Part shown: positions 35,824 through 44,930 of the stretch, in pieces
How positions within the stretch are numbered: position 1 is the first letter of the stretch
Layout of the letters: each line of letters begins with the position of its first letter
Assembly (NCBI GenBank): GCA_047602575.1
Contig: JASGGY010000001.1
Span: forward strand, 200,519-264,518
Length of the DNA stretch: 64,000 bases
DNA from: UBA1366 sp047602575
Lineage (GTDB): Bacteria > Bacillota > Clostridia > Oscillospirales > Ruminococcaceae
Reading direction: 5' to 3'
Made by a program: the position numbers and the translations under genes
The notes under the pieces: model-generated
What the model was told of the DNA's origin: nothing
The model's database searches: none
Seen by the model: the letters and a program-made list of their open reading frames with translations, nothing else

Positions 35824-37257
35824 TTACTTTGCTGCTGCGTTTGCCTCAAGCTTTGCGTTTGCGTCGTCAACCAGCCACTGGATTGCTTTTTCATAGCTGG
35901 TGCGCGCTTCCGTCCAGGTGGTAGCCTGACCGTCGGTCATCATTGTTGCCTGAGAAAGTGACAGCATCTGCGAGTCCATATCCTTGGAAACGCCGCTGCT
36001 GAACTCAAATACGGGATGTTCTGCCGCCATCTGGTAAACCGTTTCTCTCATGGCGATCATATCGTCGGACCACTTATACTGATCCTTGAGCTGCTCTGTA
36101 GAAATCGCGGAAACGCCGTCATCCAGCAAAGCGACACGCTTGCAGTTGAGGTATGCCGCAACGCCCTGCGGGTTCGGTGCGCCCTTGCAGATATTGTATC
36201 CGTTGACGCGGGAGCTCATGTAATAGGTATCGGAATCCTTATCCTTGGGCATCGGTACAAACATGATATCGCCGGCTGCCATGTCGCCGAAGAGCTTGGT
36301 GTTGTCAGGAGAATTTTCAAGCGCCCAGATGCCGACCGGTACAAACAGCGTCAGACCCGAGCCGATGCCGTTGCCGGTTTCGCCGGCGCCTCTGGTCTGC
36401 CAGTTGTTTGTGGCGCGCGGGTAGCACAGGCTGTTTTTCTGGAAATCATACATAAAGTTCTGGATTTTCTCAATTGCGGGATCGGATACGTTGCTGACGA
36501 TCTTTCCGTCCTTGATGCCGATGAAAGGAACGCCGCAGGTTTCTTCGAGGGCATATACATACCAGTAGCCGTCCACGCCGTATTTATCTTCATCCGCATT
36601 GGTGAAGTCTTCGCAGTATTCCTGGAATTTATCGAGCGTCCACTTTCCGTCGGCAAACAGCTCCGCAGGGTCGGTTACGCCCATCTTATCAATGGTGTTT
36701 CTGTTATAAACGCATATGTAGTTGGGTGTCGTCTGAACAACGGCAACATAATGCTTACCGCCGAGGGAGAACTGGTCGAGGGAAGCTTTCTGGTCCTTCC
36801 AAAGATCAGAGTTGACATCAACATAATCGTCGATGGGCTGGAACATATTCTCGATCGCGCCCTTGGGGAAGGTGTCCATATCATCGGCGGGGAAGAAGTC
36901 AGGCGCGTTGCCGTCGAGAACGAGCTTTGCAAGGGTATTGTAACGCTCGCCGTATGTCGTCTGTATGAATTCGATGGTTCCGCCGTATGCTTCTTTAAAT
37001 AAGTGAAGGTCGGCGGGTTCCACCTGACCGTTGCCTGGGTTTATATCATAATGGGCAAGCCACTTGATGTTGGTATTCTCCAATGTAACTTTGGGAAGTG
37101 AATCGCGCGCTTTTTCTACTGCGGCTGCCTGGCTTTCGTTGAGGTTTGACACGTCCGCTTTGCTGTCGCCGCTGCTATCCTTGTCGCCGCAGGCAGTCAC
37201 GGATAAAACGCTGGAAAGTGCGATGGTAAGTGCAAGCAGTCTTTTAACCTTTTTCAT
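35824..37257 (-). CDS. ABC transporter sugar-binding lipoprotein (family 1)
   Basis: 477 residues. Signal peptide with lipobox SVTAC (C23), short Gly/Ser/Asp linker, then a two-lobed solute-binding fold: YNTLAKLVLDGNAPDFFPADD, GGKHYVAVVQTTPNYICVYNRNTIDKMGV, ELFADGKWTLDKFQEYCEDF, MYDFQKNSLC, GLTLFVPVGIWAL. This architecture belongs to oligosaccharide-binding proteins. No permease or ATPase gene is adjacent; the next gene downstream on the strand is the aquaporin, after a terminator. Start ATG 37257 with AAGGAGG. A partial second copy runs off the right end at 62694-64000. Confidence 0.93.
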   Translation of the reverse strand: MKKVKRLLALTIALSSVLSVTACGDKDSSGDSKADVSNLNESQAAAVEKARDSLPKVTLENTNIKWLAHYDINPGNGQVEPADLHLFKEAYGGTIEFIQTTYGERYNTLAKLVLDGNAPDFFPADDMDTFPKGAIENMFQPIDDYVDVNSDLWKDQKASLDQFSLGGKHYVAVVQTTPNYICVYNRNTIDKMGVTDPAELFADGKWTLDKFQEYCEDFTNADEDKYGVDGYWYVYALEETCGVPFIGIKDGKIVSNVSDPAIEKIQNFMYDFQKNSLCYPRATNNWQTRGAGETGNGIGSGLTLFVPVGIWALENSPDNTKLFGDMAAGDIMFVPMPKDKDSDTYYMSSRVNGYNICKGAPNPQGVAAYLNCKRVALLDDGVSAISTEQLKDQYKWSDDMIAMRETVYQMAAEHPVFEFSSGVSKDMDSQMLSLSQATMMTDGQATTWTEARTSYEKAIQWLVDDANAKLEANAAAK

Positions 37258-37486
37258 AAAATACCTCCTTAAAGTAAGCAAACGCGAAACCCGGCCATTC
37301 GGCTGCTGCGCACGAATCGTCGGACGCGAAGCTGTTTCTGTGCGATTTCGCCGCGAAATCCGGTGGATTGTTACAGACTGTACGCAAGCGCTGCCGTGCG
37401 CGTTTACACAGAACTGCCGTTTGTTTCCGCCAAGATGCACATGAGACGATTACACAATGATCACAGGCTGATTTGCTTCGCCTTTA

Positions 37487-37515
37487 ATCATATCAAATGC
37501 GCAAATTTGTGTCAA
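37487..37515 (-). promoter_or_regulatory. Promoter of the binding-protein gene
   Basis: Minus-strand consensus -35 TTGACA (37510-37515), 17-base spacer, -10 TATGAT (37487-37492). The leader is about 220 bases, with no recognised fold. Confidence 0.75.
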
Positions 37516-37572
37516 TCATCAAAATGCAATATTATCCCCACGCTCTTTTGGTAAAAATGACTGACGAACAAA

Positions 37573-37595
37573 CGAAAACGTTTCACGAAAACGTT
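37573..37595. promoter_or_regulatory. Tandem LacI-type operator half-sites CGAAAACGTT
   Basis: Two direct copies of CGAAAACGTT, 13 bases apart, about 58 bases upstream of the -35 box of the binding-protein gene. The same core GAAAACGTTT occurs at the alpha-galactosidase promoter (42543-42552). Confidence 0.5.
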
Positions 37596-37702
37596 GTTGC
37601 TACTAATTGAAGCGCCAAATCAGTGTAATTAACAAAAAATTTACATGGCCGCGGGAGCGTTTTTAGCTAAATATAAGTTTACGCAACCGCCGTTTTTCGG
37701 CG

Positions 37703-37737
37703 CAAAAAAAAGAAACCGGAGCGCAAACTCCGGTTTC
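37703..37737 (-). terminator. Terminator of the GH74 gene
   Basis: Minus-strand stem AAACCGGAG / CTCCGGTTT followed by eight T. Confidence 0.88.
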
Positions 37738-37743
37738 CCATTC

Positions 37744-40005
37744 TTATGCTTTGACGTCGCCCATAATGATGCCGCGACCGTTTGTGCTGACATAAACGCG
37801 TCCGAATACCTTCGGGTCACCGGAGATGTTCATGTTGACATTGCCCCATTTTTCGGTGTCGTCGTTGATGCGCTTCCAGGTTGCGCCCTTGTCAGTGGAG
37901 CGATAGATGCCGTGACCCTGGTTGTTGCATTCGCCGATGATATAAAGCGCCATATAGCCGCCCTCGGTTTCGGCTTTGCCAAAGCCGATCGCATCAGCGT
38001 CGTTGACTGCGGCGGAGGTTTTCACCAGCTCGCCGTTGTCCGCATCCATATAGAACACGCCCGCCGAACCCAGCGCAAACCAGAGATCGCCCTCTGTATC
38101 CGGGCACGCGTCGTAGTTGATGTTGGAAATGAGCAGACTGCTGATTTCCTTGAACGTTGCGCCGCCGTCGGTGGAGCGGTAGATTAAACTGTCATAATTT
38201 GCGTAGATGACATTGTCGTTCACGCCGTCCGCAACAAACTTTGATTTGCCGGGCAGTCCCTCGACAGCCGTCCAGGTTTTTCCGAAGTCACGGGTATAGA
38301 ACGCGTTGACCGATACGCTGCCGGGCTGCCAGAGAATGGTCGTTCCGTCGGCGGAAACAACCGCCTGACCGCCGACTGCCTGCTCTGTTCCTTTGGGGAG
38401 GCTCTCCACCGCGTTCCAGGTTTCCGCCGCGTCGGTGCTGTAGAACACGCGGTTGTCCGCGGTTGCGGTTCTCACGACGATTTTATAGTTGTTGGAAGCG
38501 GCAGCAAGCGATGTGCATTTGTATTCGCCGAACAGGGATTCGGGGGCTTTGTTCACGTCATCGTGCCGGAAGCCGTCTAAGTCGCCCATGATGGAATACA
38601 GTGCCGGTGCGCCGTCGCCCTTGGGCGAAACGAAATCGAACAGTGCATTTTCCTCAAGTCCCGCAACCGCGACGGTGATTTTCACCTTTTCGGTATCCGC
38701 CTTGGTGAAATTGGTGGTCTTGAAAATGGTAGCGCCCGTGCCGTAATAAACCTCGTCGTTGTTAAACGGATTGATTGCCAGCGCGCTGATCCACCAGCCG
38801 ATCTTGGGCGTGCCGTTCCAGTCCAGCCACGGCGAGAAGGAAATATCAAGCTCGTTGTTGACTTCCTTTGTGGTGGGATTCCAGAAGCCGTTCCAGGTCG
38901 CGCCGCCGTCCTTTGAGATCATCACGTTGTCCTGCGGACCTGCCCAGAGGTCAAGGGTGGAAACGGCGATGAGGTTGGTTTTCGGGTCAACCGAAAGCCC
39001 ACAGTAGGAACAGGAGAAGATGACGGGGGTAATGTCCGTCCATGTGCCGTCGGCGATGTTTAATTTCTCGACGTTGCCGATGACGGCGTTGTTCGGTCCG
39101 GCTTTATCAGAGAAGGTCACATAGAGATAACCGTTTGCAACCTTACCCTGAAGCGGCTTCATGGACTGGTTGGATTTGTTTTTATAGGTGGTAGGGTTCG
39201 CCACTGCCGTCCAGGTTGCGCCCGCGTCGTCAGAGCGGTAAATGCTCTCGCTCTTGTCGGTTTTCGGTACGCCCACAAAAATGGTTTTCGTCGCCGAACC
39301 CTTTGATGCGCTGCTCTGGTCAAAAGCAACCCAGGATAAGCCGACTTGATAAGTTTCCTCCACATAGCCGCCCTCGGTGGGGAAGCTTGCGACAGGGTTC
39401 CAGCTCTTGCCGTAGTCCTTTGACACATATAAGCCCGCGTGTCTTGTGGCGAAATAGATGATGCTGTTGTCGTTGGGGTCCACCATCAGGCGCTCGCCGA
39501 CGCTTCTGCCCACTTCGTTTGCGCCGCAGCCGAACGGCAGGTCAACCTTCGTCCAGTTATCGCCGTAATCATAGGAATAGAAAATCGCACCGTTGGAATT
39601 GGAGTATGTGCCCAGCGCCATATAAACGCGGTTGGGCTCGACGGGATCGGTTGCGATGCTCTCCGCACCGTTGTAGTTCCAGTCGTCGCCGCCAATGTAG
39701 TCGGTGATGGACTCCCATTTCTGTTCGATTTTATTCCATCGGTAAGCGCCGCCCATATCGGTGCGCGCATACATCACGCCCTCCTCCGTGGGGTTGATGA
39801 CAATGCCCGGCACATAACCGCCGCCGCCGATGGTGACGTTGCCCCAGGTATAGCCCGTGTCAACCGGCTGGGGATTGTAGTAATTCGCCGGATCGGCGGT
39901 TACGCTCCCCGATGCGGAGCTGTCGTTCTTGTCCGCACAAGCGGAGAGTGCGCCCGCGCCGAGTGCCGCCGCCAGGACAAGTGCGAGAAGTTTCCTTTTT
40001 TTCAT
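37744..40005 (-). CDS. GH74 endo-xyloglucanase, lipoprotein
   Basis: 753 residues, intact. Lipobox LSAC (C23). The tandem seven-bladed propeller fold shows as repeated Asp-box-like units (YRSTDGGATF, YRSTDKGATW, ISKDGGATW, YSYDYGDNW). Family signatures: VTIGGGGYVPGIVINPTEEGVMYARTD (base Asp D83), GDDWNYNGAESIATDPVEPNRVYMALGTY, PKIGWWISALAINPFN, YGTGATIF and GDLDGFRHDD (second catalytic Asp region). These are specific to GH74 rather than sialidases, although both have Asp boxes. It should cut the xyloglucan backbone at the cell surface. Start ATG 40005; AAAGGA overlaps the ATG at 40014. Confidence 0.93.
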   Translation of the reverse strand: MKKRKLLALVLAAALGAGALSACADKNDSSASGSVTADPANYYNPQPVDTGYTWGNVTIGGGGYVPGIVINPTEEGVMYARTDMGGAYRWNKIEQKWESITDYIGGDDWNYNGAESIATDPVEPNRVYMALGTYSNSNGAIFYSYDYGDNWTKVDLPFGCGANEVGRSVGERLMVDPNDNSIIYFATRHAGLYVSKDYGKSWNPVASFPTEGGYVEETYQVGLSWVAFDQSSASKGSATKTIFVGVPKTDKSESIYRSDDAGATWTAVANPTTYKNKSNQSMKPLQGKVANGYLYVTFSDKAGPNNAVIGNVEKLNIADGTWTDITPVIFSCSYCGLSVDPKTNLIAVSTLDLWAGPQDNVMISKDGGATWNGFWNPTTKEVNNELDISFSPWLDWNGTPKIGWWISALAINPFNNDEVYYGTGATIFKTTNFTKADTEKVKITVAVAGLEENALFDFVSPKGDGAPALYSIMGDLDGFRHDDVNKAPESLFGEYKCTSLAAASNNYKIVVRTATADNRVFYSTDAAETWNAVESLPKGTEQAVGGQAVVSADGTTILWQPGSVSVNAFYTRDFGKTWTAVEGLPGKSKFVADGVNDNVIYANYDSLIYRSTDGGATFKEISSLLISNINYDACPDTEGDLWFALGSAGVFYMDADNGELVKTSAAVNDADAIGFGKAETEGGYMALYIIGECNNQGHGIYRSTDKGATWKRINDDTEKWGNVNMNISGDPKVFGRVYVSTNGRGIIMGDVKA

Positions 40006-40108
40006 CCGATACATTCCTTTCTTAAAAACAACATGATTGTGTCATGTATACGTTTTCACTGTGATGGACAGGCAAGAGCGGACGCAAAGCGCAATCCGCT
40101 CTGTTTTT

Positions 40109-40137
40109 ATCATACCCGTTTTTCCGCCGCTTTTCAA
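40109..40137 (-). promoter_or_regulatory. Promoter of the GH74 gene
   Basis: Minus-strand -35 TTGAAA (40132-40137), 17-base spacer, -10 TATGAT (40109-40114). Confidence 0.7.
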
Positions 40138-40146
40138 TTGACAAAC

Positions 40147-40165
40147 CGCACAATCCACTTGTGCG
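40147..40165. promoter_or_regulatory. Inverted-repeat operator upstream of GH74
   Basis: CGCACAA and TTGTGCG separated by five bases, a perfect inverted repeat nine bases upstream of the -35 box, a typical activator position. Confidence 0.45.
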
Positions 40166-40264
40166 TAAATCGTCGTTTTTCACATCACAGCATTTCATGA
40201 TACGCGGATAAAATGCATAAGCCTGCGCGGTAGGCTGTCGAATCAACAACAGTGCGGCAGCGAA

Positions 40265-42455
40265 TTATACGCGGATGAAATGAAGCAGCTTACTCTGGAA
40301 ATCGCCCCACAGGGCCTGGATGTTCACGCCCGCGTACAGAAGTGCCGCGCCGGACAGCTTGCGCTCCGGTGCGCTTTCCTCGATATAGAATGCCTCCGGG
40401 TCAAGCCCGCGCAGGTAAAGCCGGCGGGAGCGCTGGTTCGGGCGCGAAAGCACCTGTACGAATTCCACCAGTGCTTCGGACTTATCCTTTGCCACGAACA
40501 TCCACGCGTCCCAGTGAAAATCCGCAAAGGGATCGCCGAGGCGGTAATGGTCGCCGGTGCGTACAAGGGCGTTGTATTTGTTGAACTCCGCGATCTGACC
40601 GGGGATCTGGTCGCGCTGCTCCTGCGGGATGCGGGTGACATCCAGCTCATAGCCGAATGTGCCGACCATCGCCACATGGCCGCGCGTGGTGAACGGCGTG
40701 TTTCTGCCGATGATGTGGTTGGGGCAGTCGGACACGTGCGCGCCCATCGCCGAGCAGGGGTAAACAAGAGAGGTGCCGTGCTGGATCTTCAGCCGTTCCG
40801 CCGCGTCGGTGTTGTCGCTTGTCCAGATCTGCGGGCTGTAGAACAGCATACCGGGGTCAAACCGCGCGCCGCCGCCGGAGCAGTTTTCGAGCAGAAGCTG
40901 CGGGTAATCGGTTGTCAGGCGCTCCATGATTTCATAAACGCCCAGCACATAGCGATGCCACAGCTCACGCTGGCGCGACGCGGGCAGGCAAGCCGAGCCG
41001 ACCTCGGTCAGCTGGCGGTTCATATCCCACTTCACATATTCGATGTTGGCGCTGTCGAGTATGTTTTTCAGCATGCCGTACACATAATCGCGCACGTCTT
41101 TTCTCGAATAATCCAGCACGCACTGTTCGCGGCTGAGCGTCAGCGCCCGTCCGGGAATTTGAATCGCCCAGTCCGGATGTGCGCGGAACAGCTCGCTGTC
41201 CGGCGAAACCATCTCCGGCTCAAACCAGATGCCGAATTTCATGCCCAGCGCGTTGACCTGATCGACAAGCTTTTTCAGTCCGCCCTCGATTTTTTTCTCG
41301 TAAACAAACCAGTCGCCCAGCGAGGAATTGTCCGCGTCGCGGCTACCGAACCAGCCGTCGTCCATCACGAGCATCTCAATGCCGCACTTTGCGGCTTCCT
41401 CTGCGATCTGTACGATCTTCTCGGCAGTGAAATTGAAATAGGTCGCCTCCCAGTTGTTGATCAGAATCGGGCGGCGCTTGTCCTTATAATACCCGCGGAT
41501 CAGATGCCCGCGGAACAGGTCATGGAAGGTCCGCGACATTGCGCCGATGCCCTGCGCGGAATAAACCTCGAGCACTTCCGGCGCGGTAAAGGCTTCGCCG
41601 GGGGCGAGCTGCCATGCGAAATCAAAGCTGTTGATGCCCATCAGGAAGCGGGTTTTCTTGTACTGCGTGACCTCAGCCTGCGAGAGGAAGTTGCCGGAGT
41701 AGACAAAGGAAAAACCGAATGCTTCGCCGCTGTCCTCGTCGGCGTTGTGCGAAACAAGTGCGGTAAAGGGGTTGTTCTGGTGGGAGCTTTCGCCACGCAT
41801 GGAGTCGATGCGCTGCTTGCCGTGGTGCAGGCGGCAGCGCTCGACATGGCGCTCCCGTCCCCACGAGCCGTTGAGGGTGATCATGTCAAAGCCGTCGTCA
41901 TCAAATTCCGTACAGCACGACAGGACGCGCTTCGAGCGTCACGACGTCGCTTCCGACGTTGACCACGCGCACGCTGCGCGCGATGACATCCAGCTTGCGG
42001 AACGCCGTATACAGCAGCACAACATCAAGCCCTGCGGCCTCGTCGGTCATGGTCAGCTCGAGCGTGTCGGCTTCCTCCTCGCCGGCAAAGGTCGCGGGCA
42101 GACCGTCAAGCTTCGGCTTTCCCGCATAAATGATGTGGGATTTGTAACGCAGGTCGCAGGTCGTCATGCCGTTCTTGTCCTCAATGCGCAGCGCCGGCTC
42201 GCGGTAGTCGCCCGTGCCGAAGCAGGGGTACTCCAGGGGCAGGGAGTCAAGGAATGACGCGCGGTCGCGGTTGTTGGTTTCGGGGGTGAAGGGGTTTTCG
42301 TCAAGCCGGAGCAGACAGGTCAGATCGTCGTCGGGAATTGCTCTGCCATAGTAAACATGGGCGAGATAACCGCCCCAGGTGATTTTCATCCGATAGCTTG
42401 CGCCCGGCGTGTCAAGCCGGAATGTGCGGCTGGCTTCGTGAAAGGCAATACTCAT
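40265..42455 (-). CDS. galA: GH36 alpha-galactosidase, one frameshift
   Basis: About 730 residues after correcting one base. Intracellular (no signal). N-terminal beta-sandwich (ITWGGYLAHVYYG), then a barrel with INNWEATYFNFT, LVMDDGWFGSRDADNSSLGDW, GIWFEPEMVSPDSEL, nucleophile Asp in VKWDMNRQ, and acid/base Asp in WTSDNTDAAERL, all GH36 hallmarks. It removes alpha-1,6-galactose from raffinose-type sugars or galactomannan fragments. Start ATG 42455 with GGAGG upstream. The frame breaks at 41930-41936 where gene-sense CTCGAG reads CTCGAAG; deleting one A gives LERVLSCCTEFDDDGFDMITL. The other arm carries the same break. Confidence 0.92.
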
Positions 42456-42499
42456 GGTTTTCCTCCGTAACATAAAAGTAGTGTTTGTGCGCTTCTACC

Positions 42500-42527
42500 A
42501 TTATAACACATTAAAATTTTCCCGCAA
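42500..42527 (-). promoter_or_regulatory. Promoter of the alpha-galactosidase gene
   Basis: Minus-strand -35 TTGCGG (42522-42527), 16-base spacer, -10 TATAAT (42500-42505) with a TGT extension. Confidence 0.65.
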
Positions 42528-42542
42528 GAAGCCGCAAAAAAA

Positions 42543-42552
42543 GAAAACGTTT
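42543..42552. promoter_or_regulatory. LacI-type operator core GAAAACGTTT
   Basis: Lies 15 bases upstream of the alpha-galactosidase -35 box. It matches the core of the tandem sites at 37573-37595, suggesting one regulator for uptake and galactose removal. Confidence 0.45.
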
Positions 42553-42683
42553 GTGTTTGTATCTTTTTTCTGAATTCTGTCCGCGCGGGATGCGTCTAAA
42601 TCAGGCGGACACCCGCATATATATGAATGATAGCGGGCGTGGGTCCGCGCTGTTGTGACGACTTATTAAAAGGATGGTGGCAG

Positions 42684-42977
42684 ATGACTTATAAAAAACA
42701 ACCCGCCCCCGAAACGCCCGGCAAGCACAGTCTGGTTCTCGAAAACCGCGCCCGCCTTGTGCTCACCGGTGTGACGGATGTGGACAATTTCGACGAGAGC
42801 GCTGTGATGCTCTATACCCAGCTCGGCGAGCTGACCGTGCGCGGGCGGAATCTGCACATCAACGTGATGAACGTGGAAAGCGGCGATCTGACCGTCGAGG
42901 GCGAAATCTGGTCGCTTGTCTACGGCGACAAAAAACACAGCAAGAAAACCGGCGCGCTGGGCAAGCTGTTCCGGTAG
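42684..42977 (+). CDS. yabP: Sporulation protein YabP
   Basis: 97 residues. SLVLENRARLVLTGVTDVDNFDESAVMLYTQLGELTVRGRNLHI is the YabP pattern. In Bacillus subtilis YabP is needed for a normal spore cortex and is made in the mother cell under sigma-E. Start ATG 42684 with AAAGGATGG upstream. First gene of yabP-yabQ-divIC-yabR, the same order as in B. subtilis. A CATATATAT element near 42618 may be a sigma-E -10, which I regard as weak. Confidence 0.92.
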   Translation: MTYKKQPAPETPGKHSLVLENRARLVLTGVTDVDNFDESAVMLYTQLGELTVRGRNLHINVMNVESGDLTVEGEIWSLVYGDKKHSKKTGALGKLFR

Positions 42978-43001
42978 CGGCGCGGAAGGGGGGACTGACC
43001 G

Positions 43002-43631
43002 ATGGGGTGGATGGAACTGCTCGCGCGCCTTGTGCGGGAAACGCCGCGTCCGGAGGTAACCTTCGGCGTGGCGATGGAAACAAGGCTGTTCCTGTGGTCG
43101 TGCGTGCTGGGCTTTGCGCTGGGGGCGGCATATGACTGCCTGCGTGTGTTCCGGATTCTGATCCCGCAGGGCAAGCGTCTGGCGGGCAAGCTCGCCGTCG
43201 CCGCGCAGGATGTGCTGTTTTTTCTGGCTGGCGGGGCGGGGTATTACCTGTTTGTCAGCGAGCTTGCGTGGGGGCAGCTGCGCCTGTTTATCTTGGGCGG
43301 CATTTTGCTGGGCTTTTTTACCGAGCATTTCACAATCGGCAATCTGCTCACCGGCGCGCTGCGGGCGGTGGTGGGGTGGCTGTTCAGGAAGCTTTTTTAT
43401 CCGGTTATGAAGCTGATCACCGCTGCATTCCGGATTTTAAATAACAGGACCGTGAAAATACTATTAAATTTTATGAAAAAGCAAAAAACTGAGCGAAAAC
43501 GCTTGAAAGTTGAGAAAAGCATGGTGTATAATAATCACGTATCAAATGATATAACCAAAAAGAGAAAAACAGGCGGGCGCGGAAACAGAAAAAAACGCAG
43601 CTCCGGTAAACAAGCGCGCATCATCGGATGA
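43002..43631 (+). CDS. yabQ: Spore cortex membrane protein YabQ
   Basis: 209 residues with four or five membrane helices (LFLWSCVLGFALGAAYDCLRV at about 28-48; VLFFLAGGAGYYLFV; LRLFILGGILLGFFTEHF). The LGAAYDCLRVFR segment and overall size fit YabQ, required for cortex synthesis in the outer forespore membrane. The C-terminal ~45 residues are strongly basic. It starts 24 bases after yabP and runs to within 40 bases of divIC. Confidence 0.9.
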   Translation: MGWMELLARLVRETPRPEVTFGVAMETRLFLWSCVLGFALGAAYDCLRVFRILIPQGKRLAGKLAVAAQDVLFFLAGGAGYYLFVSELAWGQLRLFILGGILLGFFTEHFTIGNLLTGALRAVVGWLFRKLFYPVMKLITAAFRILNNRTVKILLNFMKKQKTERKRLKVEKSMVYNNHVSNDITKKRKTGGRGNRKKRSSGKQARIIG

Positions 43632-43670
43632 CGGATGGCGCATATGGGAACAAGAAAAGAGGGACCCGGC

Positions 43671-43994
43671 ATGGCAAAGCCCACGACCTATTCCGCGGCG
43701 CGGAAAAAATCAAGACGCACCTTGACCGGCAGGCTGCTTGTGCTGTCGGTGTCCTTGCTTGTGATTTACGCCGTGGCGACGCTGATCACCCAACAAAGCC
43801 AGATCAAGGACGAGCAGACAAAGACCGCGGCGCTTCAGGCAAAGATCGAAAAGACCCAGCAGCAGAACGACGAGTTCCGCCGCCTGCTCAGCAGCGAGGA
43901 CGAGAACGAGTACATCGAACGGATTGCGATAGAACGCCTTGGGTATGCGTATCCCGGCGAACGGCGTTTCTATGTAATAGAAAGCGGCGAATAA
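43671..43994 (+). CDS. divIC: Septum formation protein DivIC/FtsB
   Basis: 107 residues: basic cytoplasmic N-terminus, one membrane helix (LLVLSVSLLVIYAVATLI), an extracellular coiled coil (QSQIKDEQTKTAALQAKIEKTQQQNDEFRRLL), then the short ERIAIERLGYAYPGERRFYV tail typical of DivIC. It belongs to the divisome with FtsL and DivIB. Start ATG 43671 with GAGGG upstream rather than 43635. Confidence 0.92.
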   Translation: MAKPTTYSAARKKSRRTLTGRLLVLSVSLLVIYAVATLITQQSQIKDEQTKTAALQAKIEKTQQQNDEFRRLLSSEDENEYIERIAIERLGYAYPGERRFYVIESGE

Positions 43995-44036
43995 CCGCTT
44001 CAAGGAAACATAAACAGAGAGGAAATTCAGATTTCT

Positions 44037-44570
44037 ATGCAGCTCGAAGTGGGTAAAATTTACGACGGAAAAGTCACCGGCATCACAAAATTCGGGGCGT
44101 TTGTTGAACTTGACGCCAAAATCACCGGAATGGTACATATTTCGGAAGTGGCGAACACGTTCGTCAGCGAGATCAAGGATCACTTGACCGAGGGACAAGC
44201 CGTCAAGGTCAAGGTGCTTGCTGTGAACGACGACGGGAAAATCAGCCTGTCGATCAAAAAAGCCCTCCCGCCGCCGCCGCGCAGAAACGATGCACCGGGG
44301 GCTGGCGCCGCAAGACCCGCTCCGCGTCCGGGCGGCTTCTCAAGACCGCCGCAGACCGGCGCCAGACCGCCGATGGCACCGTCACAGGGCGGCGGCTTCG
44401 GCAACTTTGGAAAGCGCCGCGCACCCGCGCAGTTTGACAAGGAAGCAAGCGGCGACGCATCGTTTGAGGACATGCTCAACCGCTTCAAGCAAACCAGCGA
44501 GGAGAAATTCTCCGACTTAAAGCGCGTGATCGACAACAAGCGCAAGGGCGGCTCAAGGCGCGGAAAATAA
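44037..44570 (+). CDS. yabR: S1 RNA-binding domain protein YabR
   Basis: 177 residues. N-terminal S1 domain (1-72): VGKIYDGKVTGITKFGAFVEL, GMVHISEVANTFVSEIKDHL, GQAVKVKVLAVNDDGKISLSIK. A ~60-residue Pro/Gly/Arg-rich low-complexity linker follows, then a basic tail (FEDMLNRFKQTSEEKFSDLKRVIDNKRKGG). Synteny with divIC is conserved in Firmicutes. Confidence 0.93.
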   Translation: MQLEVGKIYDGKVTGITKFGAFVELDAKITGMVHISEVANTFVSEIKDHLTEGQAVKVKVLAVNDDGKISLSIKKALPPPPRRNDAPGAGAARPAPRPGGFSRPPQTGARPPMAPSQGGGFGNFGKRRAPAQFDKEASGDASFEDMLNRFKQTSEEKFSDLKRVIDNKRKGGSRRGK

Positions 44571-44594
44571 ACCGGATCACCAACATACAAACCC

Positions 44595-44637
44595 GAGCCG
44601 CGTGCGCCTTTCTATAAGGCAGCAGGGCGGCTCTTTT
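44595..44637 (+). terminator. Stem-loop after yabR
   Basis: GAGCCG pairs with CGGCTC, with an inner GCCTT/AAGGC stem, followed by TTTT. It lies between yabR and the DUF4321 gene. Confidence 0.7.
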
Positions 44638-44655
44638 GTACGAAAGAGGAACAGT

Positions 44656-44928
44656 ATGCAGAATTTTAAAAGAACCTTTGCGTTTGTGTTTTTCCTGCTG
44701 GCGGGCATTGTGCTGGGCTCGTTCATCAGCTATTTGTGCGAAGGGAAAGCCGGACTTGACTGGCTGGCATGGGGAAAAAGCATCGGCGTTCCGACGGACG
44801 ATCCGTTTGTGCTGGATCTGATGGTGCTGAAAATCTCACTGGGCTGTATGATCAAAGTCACCATCGCACAGATATTCACCATCGCGCTGGCGATTTTCGC
44901 GTTTGCGAAAACCTGCAAGAGCATTTAG
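44656..44928 (+). CDS. DUF4321-family small membrane protein
   Basis: 90 residues with two membrane helices (FAFVFFLLAGIVLGSFISYL and IKVTIAQIFTIALAIFAFA) separated by a short loop containing GLDWLAWGKSIG. The pattern is that of DUF4321, common in Clostridia; function unknown. Start ATG 44656 with AGAGGAA upstream. It ends two bases before the lipoprotein ATG, so the two are coupled. Confidence 0.8.
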   Translation: MQNFKRTFAFVFFLLAGIVLGSFISYLCEGKAGLDWLAWGKSIGVPTDDPFVLDLMVLKISLGCMIKVTIAQIFTIALAIFAFAKTCKSI

Positions 44929-44930
44929 CG

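Noticed and set aside
37744..40005. Sialidase (BNR repeats)
   Set aside because: Asp boxes are present, but the ARTDMGGAYRW and GDLDGFRHDD motifs and the full-length pattern fit GH74, and the sialidase Arg triad is not seen.
40280..41962. 560-codon ORF antisense to the alpha-galactosidase (mirrored at 57985-59667)
   Set aside because: It is the complement of a gene with clear catalytic motifs; its translation is Arg/His/Val-rich with no recognisable domain. High-GC codon use opens such shadow frames.
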